32,560 bases of DNA from Saprospiraceae bacterium (GCA_020631105.1 JAHDHW010000046.1:1-32560); one strand, 5' to 3'; counted from the first letter of the stretch, positions 1-7,974 are shown. Program-made: numbers and translations. The notes: a model not told the origin generated them from the sequence alone.

Positions 1-561
1 CATCAAATAACAAATCGGACCTGTGATCGCAACATACAACCACAAAGGATAAACCCATCTTGCCATTTTTTTATGCCGATCAAATTGCTGAGTAATAGCA
101 CGCGTAAAGGTGATTAAGATAAACGGAAGTATTAGACCAGCTAGTGCGACATGTGTCGCTAGCAGGATTAGATATATTGTTCGCTGAGTTCCCACCGCTG
201 ATAATTCCGCTGCGCTCACCACCCCGTCCCAATTCGCATCACCAAACCGAACTTCCGTATTGGTAAAATGATAAACGACATAGGATAACAGAAAGAGCGC
301 TGAAAATGCTAAGGCAGCATAAATACTATTTCGGTGCGCTGCAATATTCTTTTGTTTGATAAAATACAATGCAAAGATCAAAGCTACCGCAGCCAATGCA
401 TTTAAGGTAGAGTGAAAAGGAGGCAAAAAACTAAAATCAATATCCGTTTGAATTTTAAATTCCGGACGACGCATAAGCCCAACCAATATCAACACGAGGG
501 CAGAAATTACCCAGGTGGCAATATTCATTCGCTTAGCAAGTAATTGTTGTTGCTGTTCCAT
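1..561 (-). CDS. DUF420 family membrane protein (partial, 3' end outside window)
   Basis: The reading frame opens at the ATG at 559-561 (MEQQQQLLAKRMNIATW) and runs off the window edge with 187 codons visible. It ends in ...WLYVAITGPICYLM, so only a few C-terminal residues of the usual DUF420 fold should be missing. Visible family features are an FHSTLNALAA segment, YVVYHFTNT, and a conserved His in LLATHVALAG, with about five hydrophobic helices. DUF420 proteins commonly sit beside cytochrome oxidase genes and are suspected to help oxidase assembly; no reaction is established. It begins 2 bases after the stop of the Sco-like gene, so the two are probably co-transcribed. Residues 108-119 form a perfect EF-hand loop (DANWDGVVSAAE), which is odd for an integral membrane assembly factor. 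Family assignment is fairly secure; function is not. Confidence 0.85.
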   Translation of the reverse strand, partial: MEQQQQLLAKRMNIATWVISALVLILVGLMRRPEFKIQTDIDFSFLPPFHSTLNALAAVALIFALYFIKQKNIAAHRNSIYAALAFSALFLLSYVVYHFTNTEVRFGDANWDGVVSAAELSAVGTQRTIYLILLATHVALAGLILPFILITFTRAITQQFDRHKKMARWVYPLWLYVAITGPICYLM

Positions 562-563
562 TA

Positions 564-1259
564 TTATTTCTCTTTTTCTCGTTTAAGTACAGCTTCTTCC
601 TCGGACCTTCTGGGCAGAGTAAGTGCCAAATGTTCGATTAATCTCGTAAGCGATTGGTCATTATTGATATCGTAGTAATTGCGGATCATTCCACTTTCAT
701 TAATTAGTACAAAGTAAGGGTATTCATTAGGCACATCAATAACAGAAGAAGAACGAGGAATCGTCATATCTTCTCCACGGTTTGCAAGATCTGGTATTTG
801 TACACCTTCTTTGATCATACTTTTGACTACACCTTGATCACCAGCCAGAAAATAATGTTGAATAGCATTTAATTCTTCTTTCTGTGCCAGAGCTGCCAAT
901 TGCTTAGCGTCTGTAGGTTGAAGCGCAACAGCAACATAAATCAAATCCTCTCGCTCTTTAAACTGGCTGAAGTACTTTCGAAAATACTCCATCGTTCGGC
1001 CATAAGATTCATTATTCGGATTAAAGAAACTTAAGATCGCCGTTTTTCCTTCTATAGATGAACGGTTAACCGTTTTACCATTTTGATTTACAAGGGTAAA
1101 CTCTGGAATACGACCATAGTCTTTTAGCTCACTCATCAACTCTTTATGATAGTTGAATCCCGCTTTAAGATAGTACCAAGAGCCTAGTGGTAACCCAATT
1201 AGGAATAGACCAAGTGCCAGGTTTTGGATGATTTTTTTAGTGCTAGTCTTTGTACTCAT
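564..1259 (-). CDS. Sco1/SenC-like thioredoxin-fold protein lacking all cysteines
   Basis: This 231-residue protein has one N-terminal membrane anchor (about residues 12-31) followed by a thioredoxin-like periplasmic domain (IPEFTLVNQNGKTVN, then a GKTAILSFF strand). Sco proteins deliver copper to the CuA site of oxidase subunit II through a CxxxC pair and a distal His. Here the corresponding segment reads FFNPNNESYGRTM, and no cysteine occurs anywhere after the chosen start; the region expected to carry the His reads YPYFVLINESG. The start is the ATG at 1257-1259; a longer frame begins with TTG at 1331 but would run through the terminator hairpin. Position next to cox genes and DUF420 supports an oxidase-assembly role, but copper transfer by the usual chemistry looks impossible. 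It could be a structural or regulatory Sco paralogue. Confidence 0.75.
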   Translation of the reverse strand: MSTKTSTKKIIQNLALGLFLIGLPLGSWYYLKAGFNYHKELMSELKDYGRIPEFTLVNQNGKTVNRSSIEGKTAILSFFNPNNESYGRTMEYFRKYFSQFKEREDLIYVAVALQPTDAKQLAALAQKEELNAIQHYFLAGDQGVVKSMIKEGVQIPDLANRGEDMTIPRSSSVIDVPNEYPYFVLINESGMIRNYYDINNDQSLTRLIEHLALTLPRRSEEEAVLKREKEK

Positions 1260-1329
1260 ATGCTTATAACAAAATCTGTGGAGAGTGGTTGTAAGAGTGG
1301 GAAATTCTGAAACTAAAATGACAAAAGAC

Positions 1330-1365
1330 AAAAAAGGCGAGTCACCAGAAGTGCTCGCCTTTTTT
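1330..1365 (-). terminator. Intrinsic terminator ending the act-cox operon
   Basis: A GC-rich inverted repeat (AAAAAAGGCGAG / CTCGCCTTTTTT arms, with an inner CAC/GTG pairing) lies just past the stop of the subunit IV gene. Read on the minus strand it ends in a run of six T, so it fits a rho-independent terminator. It is nearly symmetrical and could work in both directions. It separates the subunit IV gene from the Sco-like/DUF420 pair, which would need read-through or their own promoter. Confidence 0.85.
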
Positions 1366-1367
1366 CT

Positions 1368-1772
1368 TTATATCAATTCAGTTTCTTCGTATTGTTCTTC
1401 CGGAGGCGCTACGTAGCCGATCTCTTTTTTGTTCTTTTCTAAGATCAACTGCCGACGCTCGTTCCAGGAGTTACCTTCGTGAAAGAAAGCAATAATTGCC
1501 CATACTAATAATAGTGTAGGTAATAATACACTCATTGCTAATCCTTTCACCTCATATCGCATATGCATAAATTCATAAACGATAAAGTATGCCTTATACA
1601 AGCTTAATCCGATCATCAAAGGATACATGATGATTCGACTTAATCGGAATCCTTCGATTAGGTGACCGTTACCTAACAAGGCGATAGCTACCTCTACAAG
1701 GGTTACGATGGCTAGTAGGATCAATCCTTTGACTACTAATTTTTTAGACTCTTCGTAGGTTAAATGTCCCAT
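1368..1772 (-). CDS. Cytochrome c oxidase subunit IV family protein
   Basis: This small 134-residue membrane protein has three hydrophobic segments: about residues 13-35 (LVVKGLILLAIVTLVEVAIALL), 45-66 (RIIMYPLMIGLSLYKAYFIVYEF) and 78-98 (LAMSVLLPTLLLVWAIIAFF). This layout and the position directly after two subunit III genes match the prokaryotic subunit IV (CtaF/COX4_pro-like) of bacterial heme-copper oxidases, which stabilises the complex and carries no redox centre. The start is ATG at 1770-1772, 44 bases after the upstream subunit III gene's stop. It is the last gene before the operon terminator. The assignment rests on context and topology more than on sequence motifs, because this family is poorly conserved. 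Confidence 0.82.
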   Translation of the reverse strand: MGHLTYEESKKLVVKGLILLAIVTLVEVAIALLGNGHLIEGFRLSRIIMYPLMIGLSLYKAYFIVYEFMHMRYEVKGLAMSVLLPTLLLVWAIIAFFHEGNSWNERRQLILEKNKKEIGYVAPPEEQYEETELI

Positions 1773-1816
1773 TTATATAAAAGTTTCTTTTTTGTTGAAA
1801 TAGTTCTTGATCACAA

Positions 1817-2869
1817 TTACAGTAGGTAGAATACTAAGAATACGAATACCCACACTAAATCTACAAAGTGCCAGTATAAACCAATTTTCTCTACCATTTC
1901 GTAACCATTCTTACGTTTCACATATAATCCTGATGCTACATTTACAAGTATGATCAACAAGAACGCAACCCCAGATAAAACGTGAAAACCGTGAAAACCC
2001 GTAATGAAAAAGAATAATGCACCAAAAGCTTTTGGTCCAAACTCTTCCTTACGGATCTGACCATCTTCGTCTGATCGATAAGCTCCATTTTCGTAGATGC
2101 TTCCATCGCTATGGTAAGTGATAAGGTATGGTGTATTGGATTCGAAAGATTCTCCGGCAAATTCTTTACCATAGTGATCCATCTTAGTGTAATATCTATT
2201 TTCAGGGATATCAGCGGTACCAGGCGCAAGGTAATAATGTGTATTCACCTTATGTGCATGGTCTCCTTCACCGTGGCCGTCATCGCCATGGGCAGCATCA
2301 CCATGATCATCTCCATGCCCGTGGTCTCCTCCGTGAGCGATATCTTTTTCGATAAACCCAGCGGCTTTCAATTCATCAGCAGAAACATATGTACCGCCTT
2401 CGAAATGATTAGAAAAAGGATTCTTTGTTACAGATACGCCCTCTCCTTTGATCAGCGTTGTCCATTCCCAAGCCTGACAGCCTAAGAAAGTCGCTCCACC
2501 AAGTATGGTAAGGAACATCCAGAAAATAACACCTCTTTTGTTTTCGCGGTGCCCTTCTTGCACTGCACGTACCATCGTTACTGAACTAATGATCAATACG
2601 AATGTCATAAACGTCACAAAAATAAGTGGCGCATTATGTATACCGAAAGGAGCAGTAGAAAAGACATAATCCGGTACTGGCCAAGTAGGCATACTAAATC
2701 GCATAGCACCATAGGCAATCAAGAAGCCTGCAAAAGTGAAGGCATCCGAAAGCAAGAAGTACCACATCATCAATTTACCATAACTTGCCTTAAAAGGTTG
2801 TTTACCACCTGACCACGCATCTGATCCAGTGTGCACATCCTCTTCGTGTAATGCTGTGTCTGTTGCCAT
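1817..2869 (-). CDS. coxC: Cytochrome c oxidase subunit III with His/Asp-rich loop
   Basis: This is a heme-copper oxidase subunit III of 350 residues, longer than the usual 200-270. Family signatures are visible: KLMMWYFLLSDAFTFAGFL near the N-terminus, and FFFITGFHGFHVLSGV plus KIGLYWHFVDLVWVFVFLVFYLL at the C-terminus. Subunit III has no redox centre; it stabilises subunit I and helps proton supply. Between the third and fourth helices is an insertion of roughly 110 residues, of which about 179-207 are built almost entirely of His, Gly and Asp (for example HGHGDDHGDAAHGDDGHG). Such a loop could bind metal ions, which is an inference. The next gene downstream is subunit IV. A second, shorter subunit III gene lies immediately upstream, so this locus has two. 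Confidence 0.93.
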   Translation of the reverse strand: MATDTALHEEDVHTGSDAWSGGKQPFKASYGKLMMWYFLLSDAFTFAGFLIAYGAMRFSMPTWPVPDYVFSTAPFGIHNAPLIFVTFMTFVLIISSVTMVRAVQEGHRENKRGVIFWMFLTILGGATFLGCQAWEWTTLIKGEGVSVTKNPFSNHFEGGTYVSADELKAAGFIEKDIAHGGDHGHGDDHGDAAHGDDGHGEGDHAHKVNTHYYLAPGTADIPENRYYTKMDHYGKEFAGESFESNTPYLITYHSDGSIYENGAYRSDEDGQIRKEEFGPKAFGALFFFITGFHGFHVLSGVAFLLIILVNVASGLYVKRKNGYEMVEKIGLYWHFVDLVWVFVFLVFYLL

Positions 2870-2932
2870 TTACTAATTTTTTAATTCGACACTAATGTCT
2901 TGTTTGTTAAACACAGAATAGATTATCTATTC

Positions 2933-3517
2933 TTAAGATTGCAATATTATAAAAGTAAGTATATACAACCATAGAAAATCCAGAAAATGCCAGATTACTA
3001 GGGTTAGTTTAAATCTCAATTTCCTCTTTGGGCTCACATTAAATTTTAATGCGAAAGCGTGGATTAATGCAACAATTAATACTGCTACTCCAGCAAAAAT
3101 ATGTAGCGCATGAAAACCAGATAATACATATACAAATGATCCTGCCGGGTTTCCATCTAATGCTACGCCCATGTCAAACAACTGCTGCCAGCCAATATAC
3201 TGCATTGCCAAAAATGATAATGCCAGTAATAAACTTAACACCAATAAGCCTTTATAGAGTTGTTCTTTCTTACGTTTAAAAAAGAAGTAACTGCTATGTA
3301 AAGTCACACTGCTCAAAAGTAATACTGCAGTGTTAATAAAAAATATCGTCGGTAATCTGAATTCTAGCCAGTTACCAGCAGATTGTCTTACAATATAGGC
3401 ACTCGTCCATGCCATAAACATCATCGTTATACTTACGCAACCTAATAAAGTCGCAAATAATAACGGATGTATTTTATTTCTTGTCTGCGTCTGCTGTTCT
3501 CTTATCGCCACATTCAT
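2933..3517 (-). CDS. Heme-copper oxidase subunit III, short form
   Basis: This 194-residue protein has five hydrophobic helices and the C-terminal subunit III pattern FVYVLSGFHALHIFAGV followed by LVIWHFLDFLWLYILTFIIL. It lacks the long loop of the neighbouring 350-residue subunit III, so the pair probably represents two diverged copies rather than halves of one protein. Tandem subunit III genes are common in Bacteroidota aa3 operons; both may be present in the complex or one may serve an alternative form. It starts at ATG 3515-3517, only 5 bases after ctaB ends, so the two are translationally close. The 63-base gap to the next gene has no terminator. Confidence 0.9.
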   Translation of the reverse strand: MNVAIREQQTQTRNKIHPLLFATLLGCVSITMMFMAWTSAYIVRQSAGNWLEFRLPTIFFINTAVLLLSSVTLHSSYFFFKRKKEQLYKGLLVLSLLLALSFLAMQYIGWQQLFDMGVALDGNPAGSFVYVLSGFHALHIFAGVAVLIVALIHAFALKFNVSPKRKLRFKLTLVIWHFLDFLWLYILTFIILQS

Positions 3518-3522
3518 AGATA

Positions 3523-4419
3523 TTATATTTTATCAAAAAACAAAGCAAATAAAATAATTGGTAAATAGAAGAAAGAACTAAACATCAGTTTAAGTGCTGT
3601 CTTCCTGGTTTCCGCTTTGTAAAAATCCCAGGCACAATACGCATATACAATACCACAAAGAGCAAGAATCATAGCCGAAACTATTCCACTTACTCCAAGA
3701 AAGTAAGGCGCTAGACTTACCGGGATTAAGAATAAACAATAAATGAAAGACTGATAACCAGCATTATTATTTCTCACACCTCTCGCAGAAGGCAATAAAT
3801 GTATTCCGGCCTTGGTGTAATCTTCAAAAGCCATCCAGGCAATCGCCCAAAAATGTGGAAACTGCCATAGAAATTGTATTGCAAATAAAGTAAGGGCCAA
3901 CATTGTGATCTCTCCTTCATATGCTACACAACCTATCATCATAGGCAATGCTCCCGGGATTGCGCCAACCAAAACTGCTAATTGAGTGATCTTCTTCATT
4001 GGGGTGTACACAAAAGCATACAAAATGTAAGAGATCATCCCAAGTAATGCTGTCCATGGGTTGAACGTAGCTAGGATCAGGATACCAAACAAACTCATAA
4101 ATCCAGAAGCAAGTACCGCCTCCGAAACGTTCATTCTTCCTGTAGCTAAAGGTCGATTCTCCGTGCGCTTCATCAACTGATCAGATTCTCTTTCTAAAAC
4201 CTGATTCATTGTATTCGCAGCACCTGTAATCAAAAAACCTCCAATACCTAATAATAATACCTCAAGCCATGCAATGCTACCTCCGGCAGCTATCAAGTAT
4301 GCCATCACAGCAGAAAAGACAACTAATGCAGATAGTCTTACTTTTACTAACATGGAGTAATCCGCGAACTTTTGTCCGAGGCTTAATCCAATTGTAGTAT
4401 TTACTGTTTTTGTTTGCAC
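3523..4419 (-). CDS. ctaB: Protoheme IX farnesyltransferase (heme O synthase)
   Basis: This UbiA-family membrane prenyltransferase of 298 residues converts heme B to heme O, the precursor of heme A needed by the subunit I encoded just upstream. The polyprenyl-diphosphate/Mg2+ site is visible as NQVLERESDQLMKRTENRP (residues 72-90), and the second signature reads FEDYTKAGIHLLPSARG. About eight or nine helices are apparent. The only good start is GTG at 4417-4419; an in-frame stop lies four codons upstream, and the next ATG (Met23) would cut into the conserved N-terminal helix. A 122-base gap with paired hairpins separates it from coxA, so its expression may be tuned separately. Heme A synthase (ctaA) is not in the window. 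Confidence 0.95.
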   Translation of the reverse strand: MQTKTVNTTIGLSLGQKFADYSMLVKVRLSALVVFSAVMAYLIAAGGSIAWLEVLLLGIGGFLITGAANTMNQVLERESDQLMKRTENRPLATGRMNVSEAVLASGFMSLFGILILATFNPWTALLGMISYILYAFVYTPMKKITQLAVLVGAIPGALPMMIGCVAYEGEITMLALTLFAIQFLWQFPHFWAIAWMAFEDYTKAGIHLLPSARGVRNNNAGYQSFIYCLFLIPVSLAPYFLGVSGIVSAMILALCGIVYAYCAWDFYKAETRKTALKLMFSSFFYLPIILFALFFDKI

Positions 4420-4461
4420 GAATTTGAGCTATCTAATAATTTCTGGTCTAAAATCAAATAC

Positions 4462-4506
4462 AAGTTCCAGAAATGGGAACTTAGCTAATTGGTTAACTAA
4501 GTTCCC
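4462..4506 (-). promoter_or_regulatory. Alternative hairpins between coxA and ctaB
   Basis: The gap holds a 14-base-pair hairpin with one mismatch (arms 4475-4488 and 4493-4506, four-base loop). The heptamer AAGTTCC occurs at 4462-4468 and again at 4499-4505, while its complement GGAACTT lies between them at 4476-4482. The middle element can pair with only one of the two, so two mutually exclusive folds are possible. No U-tract follows on the minus strand, so a plain intrinsic terminator is unlikely. It may act as an attenuator, RNA processing site or stability element; this is an inference from base pairing only. Confidence 0.5.
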
Positions 4507-4541
4507 AGTCTGTTTATATTGAATAAGCTAAAGTTGATCAA

Positions 4542-6395
4542 TTAGTGTGCTTCGGATTCATCCTCCGAAACTGGTAATACCTGAGGAATGTACTCATTCC
4601 CATCTTTACCATAATCATATGCCCATCGGTGAACCACAGGAATTTTACCAGGCCAGTTTCCGTGGCCAGGCGTAATTGGTGTAGTCCATTCAAGTGTCGT
4701 TGCGCCCCAAGGATTCTTAGAAGTAACTTTCTTCCCTTTCCAGATACTGTAGAAGAAATTCACAACAAATAGAATCTGTAATCCAAATACAATGATCGCT
4801 GAAACGGTAATGAATTTATTCATATCATCGAAGTGAGAGAAAGCATCAAACCCTTCGAAGCTATAGTATCGACGTGGTACACCTGCCATACCTAAATAGT
4901 GCATTGGCCAGAAAATCAAGTAAGCACCAATGAATGTTCCCCAGAAGTGAATCTTACCTAGAGTCTCATTCATAAAGCGGCTATACATTTTCGGGAACCA
5001 GTTGTAGATACCCGCGAACATTCCAAAGAATGCTGCAATACCCATCACAATGTGGAAGTGAGCTACCACGAAGTATGTATCGTGCATTTGAATATCAATC
5101 GCAGAGTTTCCTAAGAAGATACCCGTCAAACCACCAGAGATAAACATCGATACAAAACCAATCGCAAATAAGCTGGCAGAATTGAACCTTATATTACCCC
5201 CATACAGCGTAGTAATCCAGTTAAACACTTTCACGGCTGACGGAACAGCAATAATTAAAGTAAAGACTACGAAAATATTGGTGATGAATGGATTCACACC
5301 TGCCATAAACATGTGGTGCGCCCATACGATAAATGATAAGAAGGCAATTGCCAGGATGGAATAAACCATCGCTTTATATCCAAAGATCGGTTTCCTTGCG
5401 TGTACTGAAAGTACTTCAGAGACCAGCCCCATTGCAGGAAGAATAATAATATATACCTCAGGGTGACCTAAGAACCAGAATAAATGCTGGTAAAGAATCG
5501 GACTACCTCCTACTCTATCCAATGCCTCTCCACCTACATATATATCACTCAGGAAGAAACTCGTTCCGAGTTCTCTATCAAATATTACTAAGAAAAATGC
5601 AGATGCTAATACTGGGAAAGAAAGAAGACCAATGATTGCTGTTACAAAGAATGCCCAGATCGTCAAAGGCAATCTCCACATCGTCATTCCTTTTGTACGT
5701 AAGTTAAGTACCGTCGTGATATAGTTTATCCCTCCAAGCAGTACGGAGACGACAAACAGCACCAAACTGACCGTCCACAAGGTCATACCAGCACCCGAGC
5801 CTGTCGAAGCTTGGGGCAAGATACTCAGCGGTGGATAAGCCGTCCATCCTCCAGAGAAGGGGCCTGTACTCAAAAAGAGTGAAGCAAACATCACAACACC
5901 TGCCAGGAAAAAGAACCAATAGGATAGCATGTTCAATAAAGGAGATGCCATATCCCTTGCTCCTACTTGCAATGGAATCAATAAATTACTGAAAGTTCCA
6001 CTTAATCCTGCCGTCAATACAAAGAATACCAGAATGGTACCATGCATAGTAACTAAGGCATAATAAAACTGTGGATCTAAAGTACCAATCCCCGCTTCAT
6101 TCACTGTGATCCATTTTCCTAGAAGTGGCTTTAGCCATGCTAAACTTTCCTCCGGAAAACCTAGCTGTAGACGGAAAATGATAGACATTGCTGCACCAAT
6201 AATTGCCCAGAAAATACCGGTAATCAAAAATTGCTTCGCAATGATCTTATGATCCTGGCTAAAAATGTAGTGAGTAATAAAGCTTGACTGATATTTGTCA
6301 CCATGATGATGATCATGAAAATGATCTTCATAGCCTTGCTCCTCAATCAATAATGCTGGATCGTAATCAGGTTTAACTAAATTAGTAGCCGCCAT
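4542..6395 (-). CDS. coxA: Cytochrome c oxidase subunit I
   Basis: This is the catalytic subunit of an aa3-type oxidase, 617 residues with about twelve helices. It holds heme a and the heme a3-CuB centre where O2 is reduced. Visible ligand regions are MHGTILVFFVLTAG (heme a His), GHPEVYIIILPAMG (CuB His plus the Glu and Tyr of the D-channel/active site), WAHHMF (CuB His pair) and HDTYFVVAHFHIVMG (heme a3 and heme a His). The GHPEV Glu places it in the A1 class. The N-terminus carries an unusual His-rich stretch, EDHFHDHHHGDK (residues 23-34). It starts at ATG 6393-6395, 46 bases after coxB, and is followed by a structured gap before ctaB. Confidence 0.98.
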   Translation of the reverse strand: MAATNLVKPDYDPALLIEEQGYEDHFHDHHHGDKYQSSFITHYIFSQDHKIIAKQFLITGIFWAIIGAAMSIIFRLQLGFPEESLAWLKPLLGKWITVNEAGIGTLDPQFYYALVTMHGTILVFFVLTAGLSGTFSNLLIPLQVGARDMASPLLNMLSYWFFFLAGVVMFASLFLSTGPFSGGWTAYPPLSILPQASTGSGAGMTLWTVSLVLFVVSVLLGGINYITTVLNLRTKGMTMWRLPLTIWAFFVTAIIGLLSFPVLASAFFLVIFDRELGTSFFLSDIYVGGEALDRVGGSPILYQHLFWFLGHPEVYIIILPAMGLVSEVLSVHARKPIFGYKAMVYSILAIAFLSFIVWAHHMFMAGVNPFITNIFVVFTLIIAVPSAVKVFNWITTLYGGNIRFNSASLFAIGFVSMFISGGLTGIFLGNSAIDIQMHDTYFVVAHFHIVMGIAAFFGMFAGIYNWFPKMYSRFMNETLGKIHFWGTFIGAYLIFWPMHYLGMAGVPRRYYSFEGFDAFSHFDDMNKFITVSAIIVFGLQILFVVNFFYSIWKGKKVTSKNPWGATTLEWTTPITPGHGNWPGKIPVVHRWAYDYGKDGNEYIPQVLPVSEDESEAH

Positions 6396-6441
6396 TTACT
6401 TAAATATTTATTAGTTCAGTCCAAAATAGGACAGGTGTTTA

Positions 6442-7974
6442 TTACTGAGAAATAATTTTAAACTCGGTTCTTCGGTTCTCTTGTCTTCCTTCGGCAGTAG
6501 CGTTATCTGCTACTGGAACAGTATCTCCATAACCAACAGATGACATCCGCTCTGCTTCTACTCCTTTATTAAGTAAGAATTCGTAGACAGTTTGTGATCG
6601 TCGGTTTGAAAGATCCAGATTAGCAACTGGGTCACCAGTATTATCCGTATGTCCAGCTAATTCAACAGCAACATTTTTGTTTTTGTTGAGGAAATCAAAC
6701 AAGTTATTTAATTCATATCGAGATAAATCCGTTAAACTTGCTCTTCCTGTTTCGAAAGTAACATAGTCCAGGCGAATAATCTTTTCTGATGGGTCCGTTG
6801 CTTTCAATGCTTTTTCAACTTTAGTATTGAAATCACGTCGACGCTCCTGAATCTCGATATCTAATAATTTTCCTTTGTGAGGATCTTCATCTGTATTTCT
6901 GATCGATGACATATAGAATGAACTCTGACTTGCTGACCATTCTTCATATTCTTCTGGAGAAACCACCTCAAGTACTCTACGCATACTGTAGTGACCTTTA
7001 CCACAAAGTTCAGCACATGCAAGCTCGAATTGGAATTCCTGATAACGTTTTTTACTCTCAGGGTCAGTTGGATCAGCTGGTTCGTGCCATTCCGGGTATT
7101 TAGGAGTACCATCAGCTTTCAAAGAACCTAAACGTTCCCGGTACTCTTCAGTAGTAATCGTCGGTGTGAATACGAAGTAAGTCGGTAGACCAGGGATAGC
7201 ATCCATTTTCACTCTGAAGTGAGGTAAGTCGAAGTTATGCAACACATCACGAGAAGTAATACGTACCCGAACCGTTTTACCCAGAGGAATTTTAATCACT
7301 TCACCAGGTGCAGAAGATACCACATCATCAAGACTCTTCTCATCATTGAAGTCTATTCCAAGGGAATTTACCGCTGTAATATTTTTAAAATACTTTGTAC
7401 CAAGAGCTCCGTCAGGGCCAGGGTAACGCATTGACCATGCAAACTGATAGCCTGTTGCTTCGATTTCGATATGCTCCTCATTGGGACCTACGTCCGCCAT
7501 CACTTCGTTCCACACATCCAAACCTCCAACTACTAAGAAGGTCATTACAACAGCAGGAATAGCCGTCCAGATCACCTCTAGTTTGTTATCATGAGAAAGG
7601 AATAATGCTTTACGGTTTTTTTGTCCACGATATTTATACGCAAACCAAAACAAAGCAATATGTGTAATTACGAAAACGATTCCTGTAAAGAACAAGGTCA
7701 GGTTAAATAGATAATCTAGATCCGGACCATGCGCCGAAGCAGCTTCATGTGGGCCATAACCCAACATATCATTTTTGTAGTATACTGCTGAGACAATACA
7801 ACCTACTAAAAAGAGTACTAAGAATAGCATTGAAAAACGGCCATGGAAATTATTCGATTCCAATTGCGTTTCCTCTTCGCCACGAATCTTAGCAGCCAAT
7901 TCGGTTACCTTACCAATCTGAACCACGACTATCGCGATCAGAGCCACACATAATAAGATGATTAATCCTGTCAT
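6442..7974 (-). CDS. coxB: Cytochrome c oxidase subunit II fused to a C-terminal OmpA-like domain
   Basis: This 510-residue subunit II accepts electrons at the binuclear CuA site. CuA ligands are visible: His246 in DVLHNFDLPHF, then Cys320, Glu322, Cys324, His328 and Met331 in ACAELCGKGHYSMR. The usual two helices lie at about 87-113 and 134-151; two extra helices precede them (about 2-22 and 48-66). After the CuA domain ends near 345 comes a charged helical linker (350-395), then residues 403-510 form an OmpA-like domain with AGHTDNTGDPVANLDLSNRR and ending RRTEF, the residues that bind diaminopimelate-type peptidoglycan in this family. CuA faces the periplasm, so the added domain would too. 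The usual family length is about 250-400. There is no stop or frameshift between the parts; the fusion is continuous. Confidence 0.96.
   Translation of the reverse strand: MTGLIILLCVALIAIVVVQIGKVTELAAKIRGEEETQLESNNFHGRFSMLFLVLFLVGCIVSAVYYKNDMLGYGPHEAASAHGPDLDYLFNLTLFFTGIVFVITHIALFWFAYKYRGQKNRKALFLSHDNKLEVIWTAIPAVVMTFLVVGGLDVWNEVMADVGPNEEHIEIEATGYQFAWSMRYPGPDGALGTKYFKNITAVNSLGIDFNDEKSLDDVVSSAPGEVIKIPLGKTVRVRITSRDVLHNFDLPHFRVKMDAIPGLPTYFVFTPTITTEEYRERLGSLKADGTPKYPEWHEPADPTDPESKKRYQEFQFELACAELCGKGHYSMRRVLEVVSPEEYEEWSASQSSFYMSSIRNTDEDPHKGKLLDIEIQERRRDFNTKVEKALKATDPSEKIIRLDYVTFETGRASLTDLSRYELNNLFDFLNKNKNVAVELAGHTDNTGDPVANLDLSNRRSQTVYEFLLNKGVEAERMSSVGYGDTVPVADNATAEGRQENRRTEFKIISQ

Noticed and set aside
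1260-1331. N-terminal extension of the Sco-like protein from a TTG start
   Set aside because: It would begin inside the terminator hairpin and places 24 residues before a clean membrane anchor.
4475-4506. The hairpin after coxA as a plain intrinsic terminator
   Set aside because: No T-tract follows on the minus strand, so it is listed as a possible regulatory structure instead.
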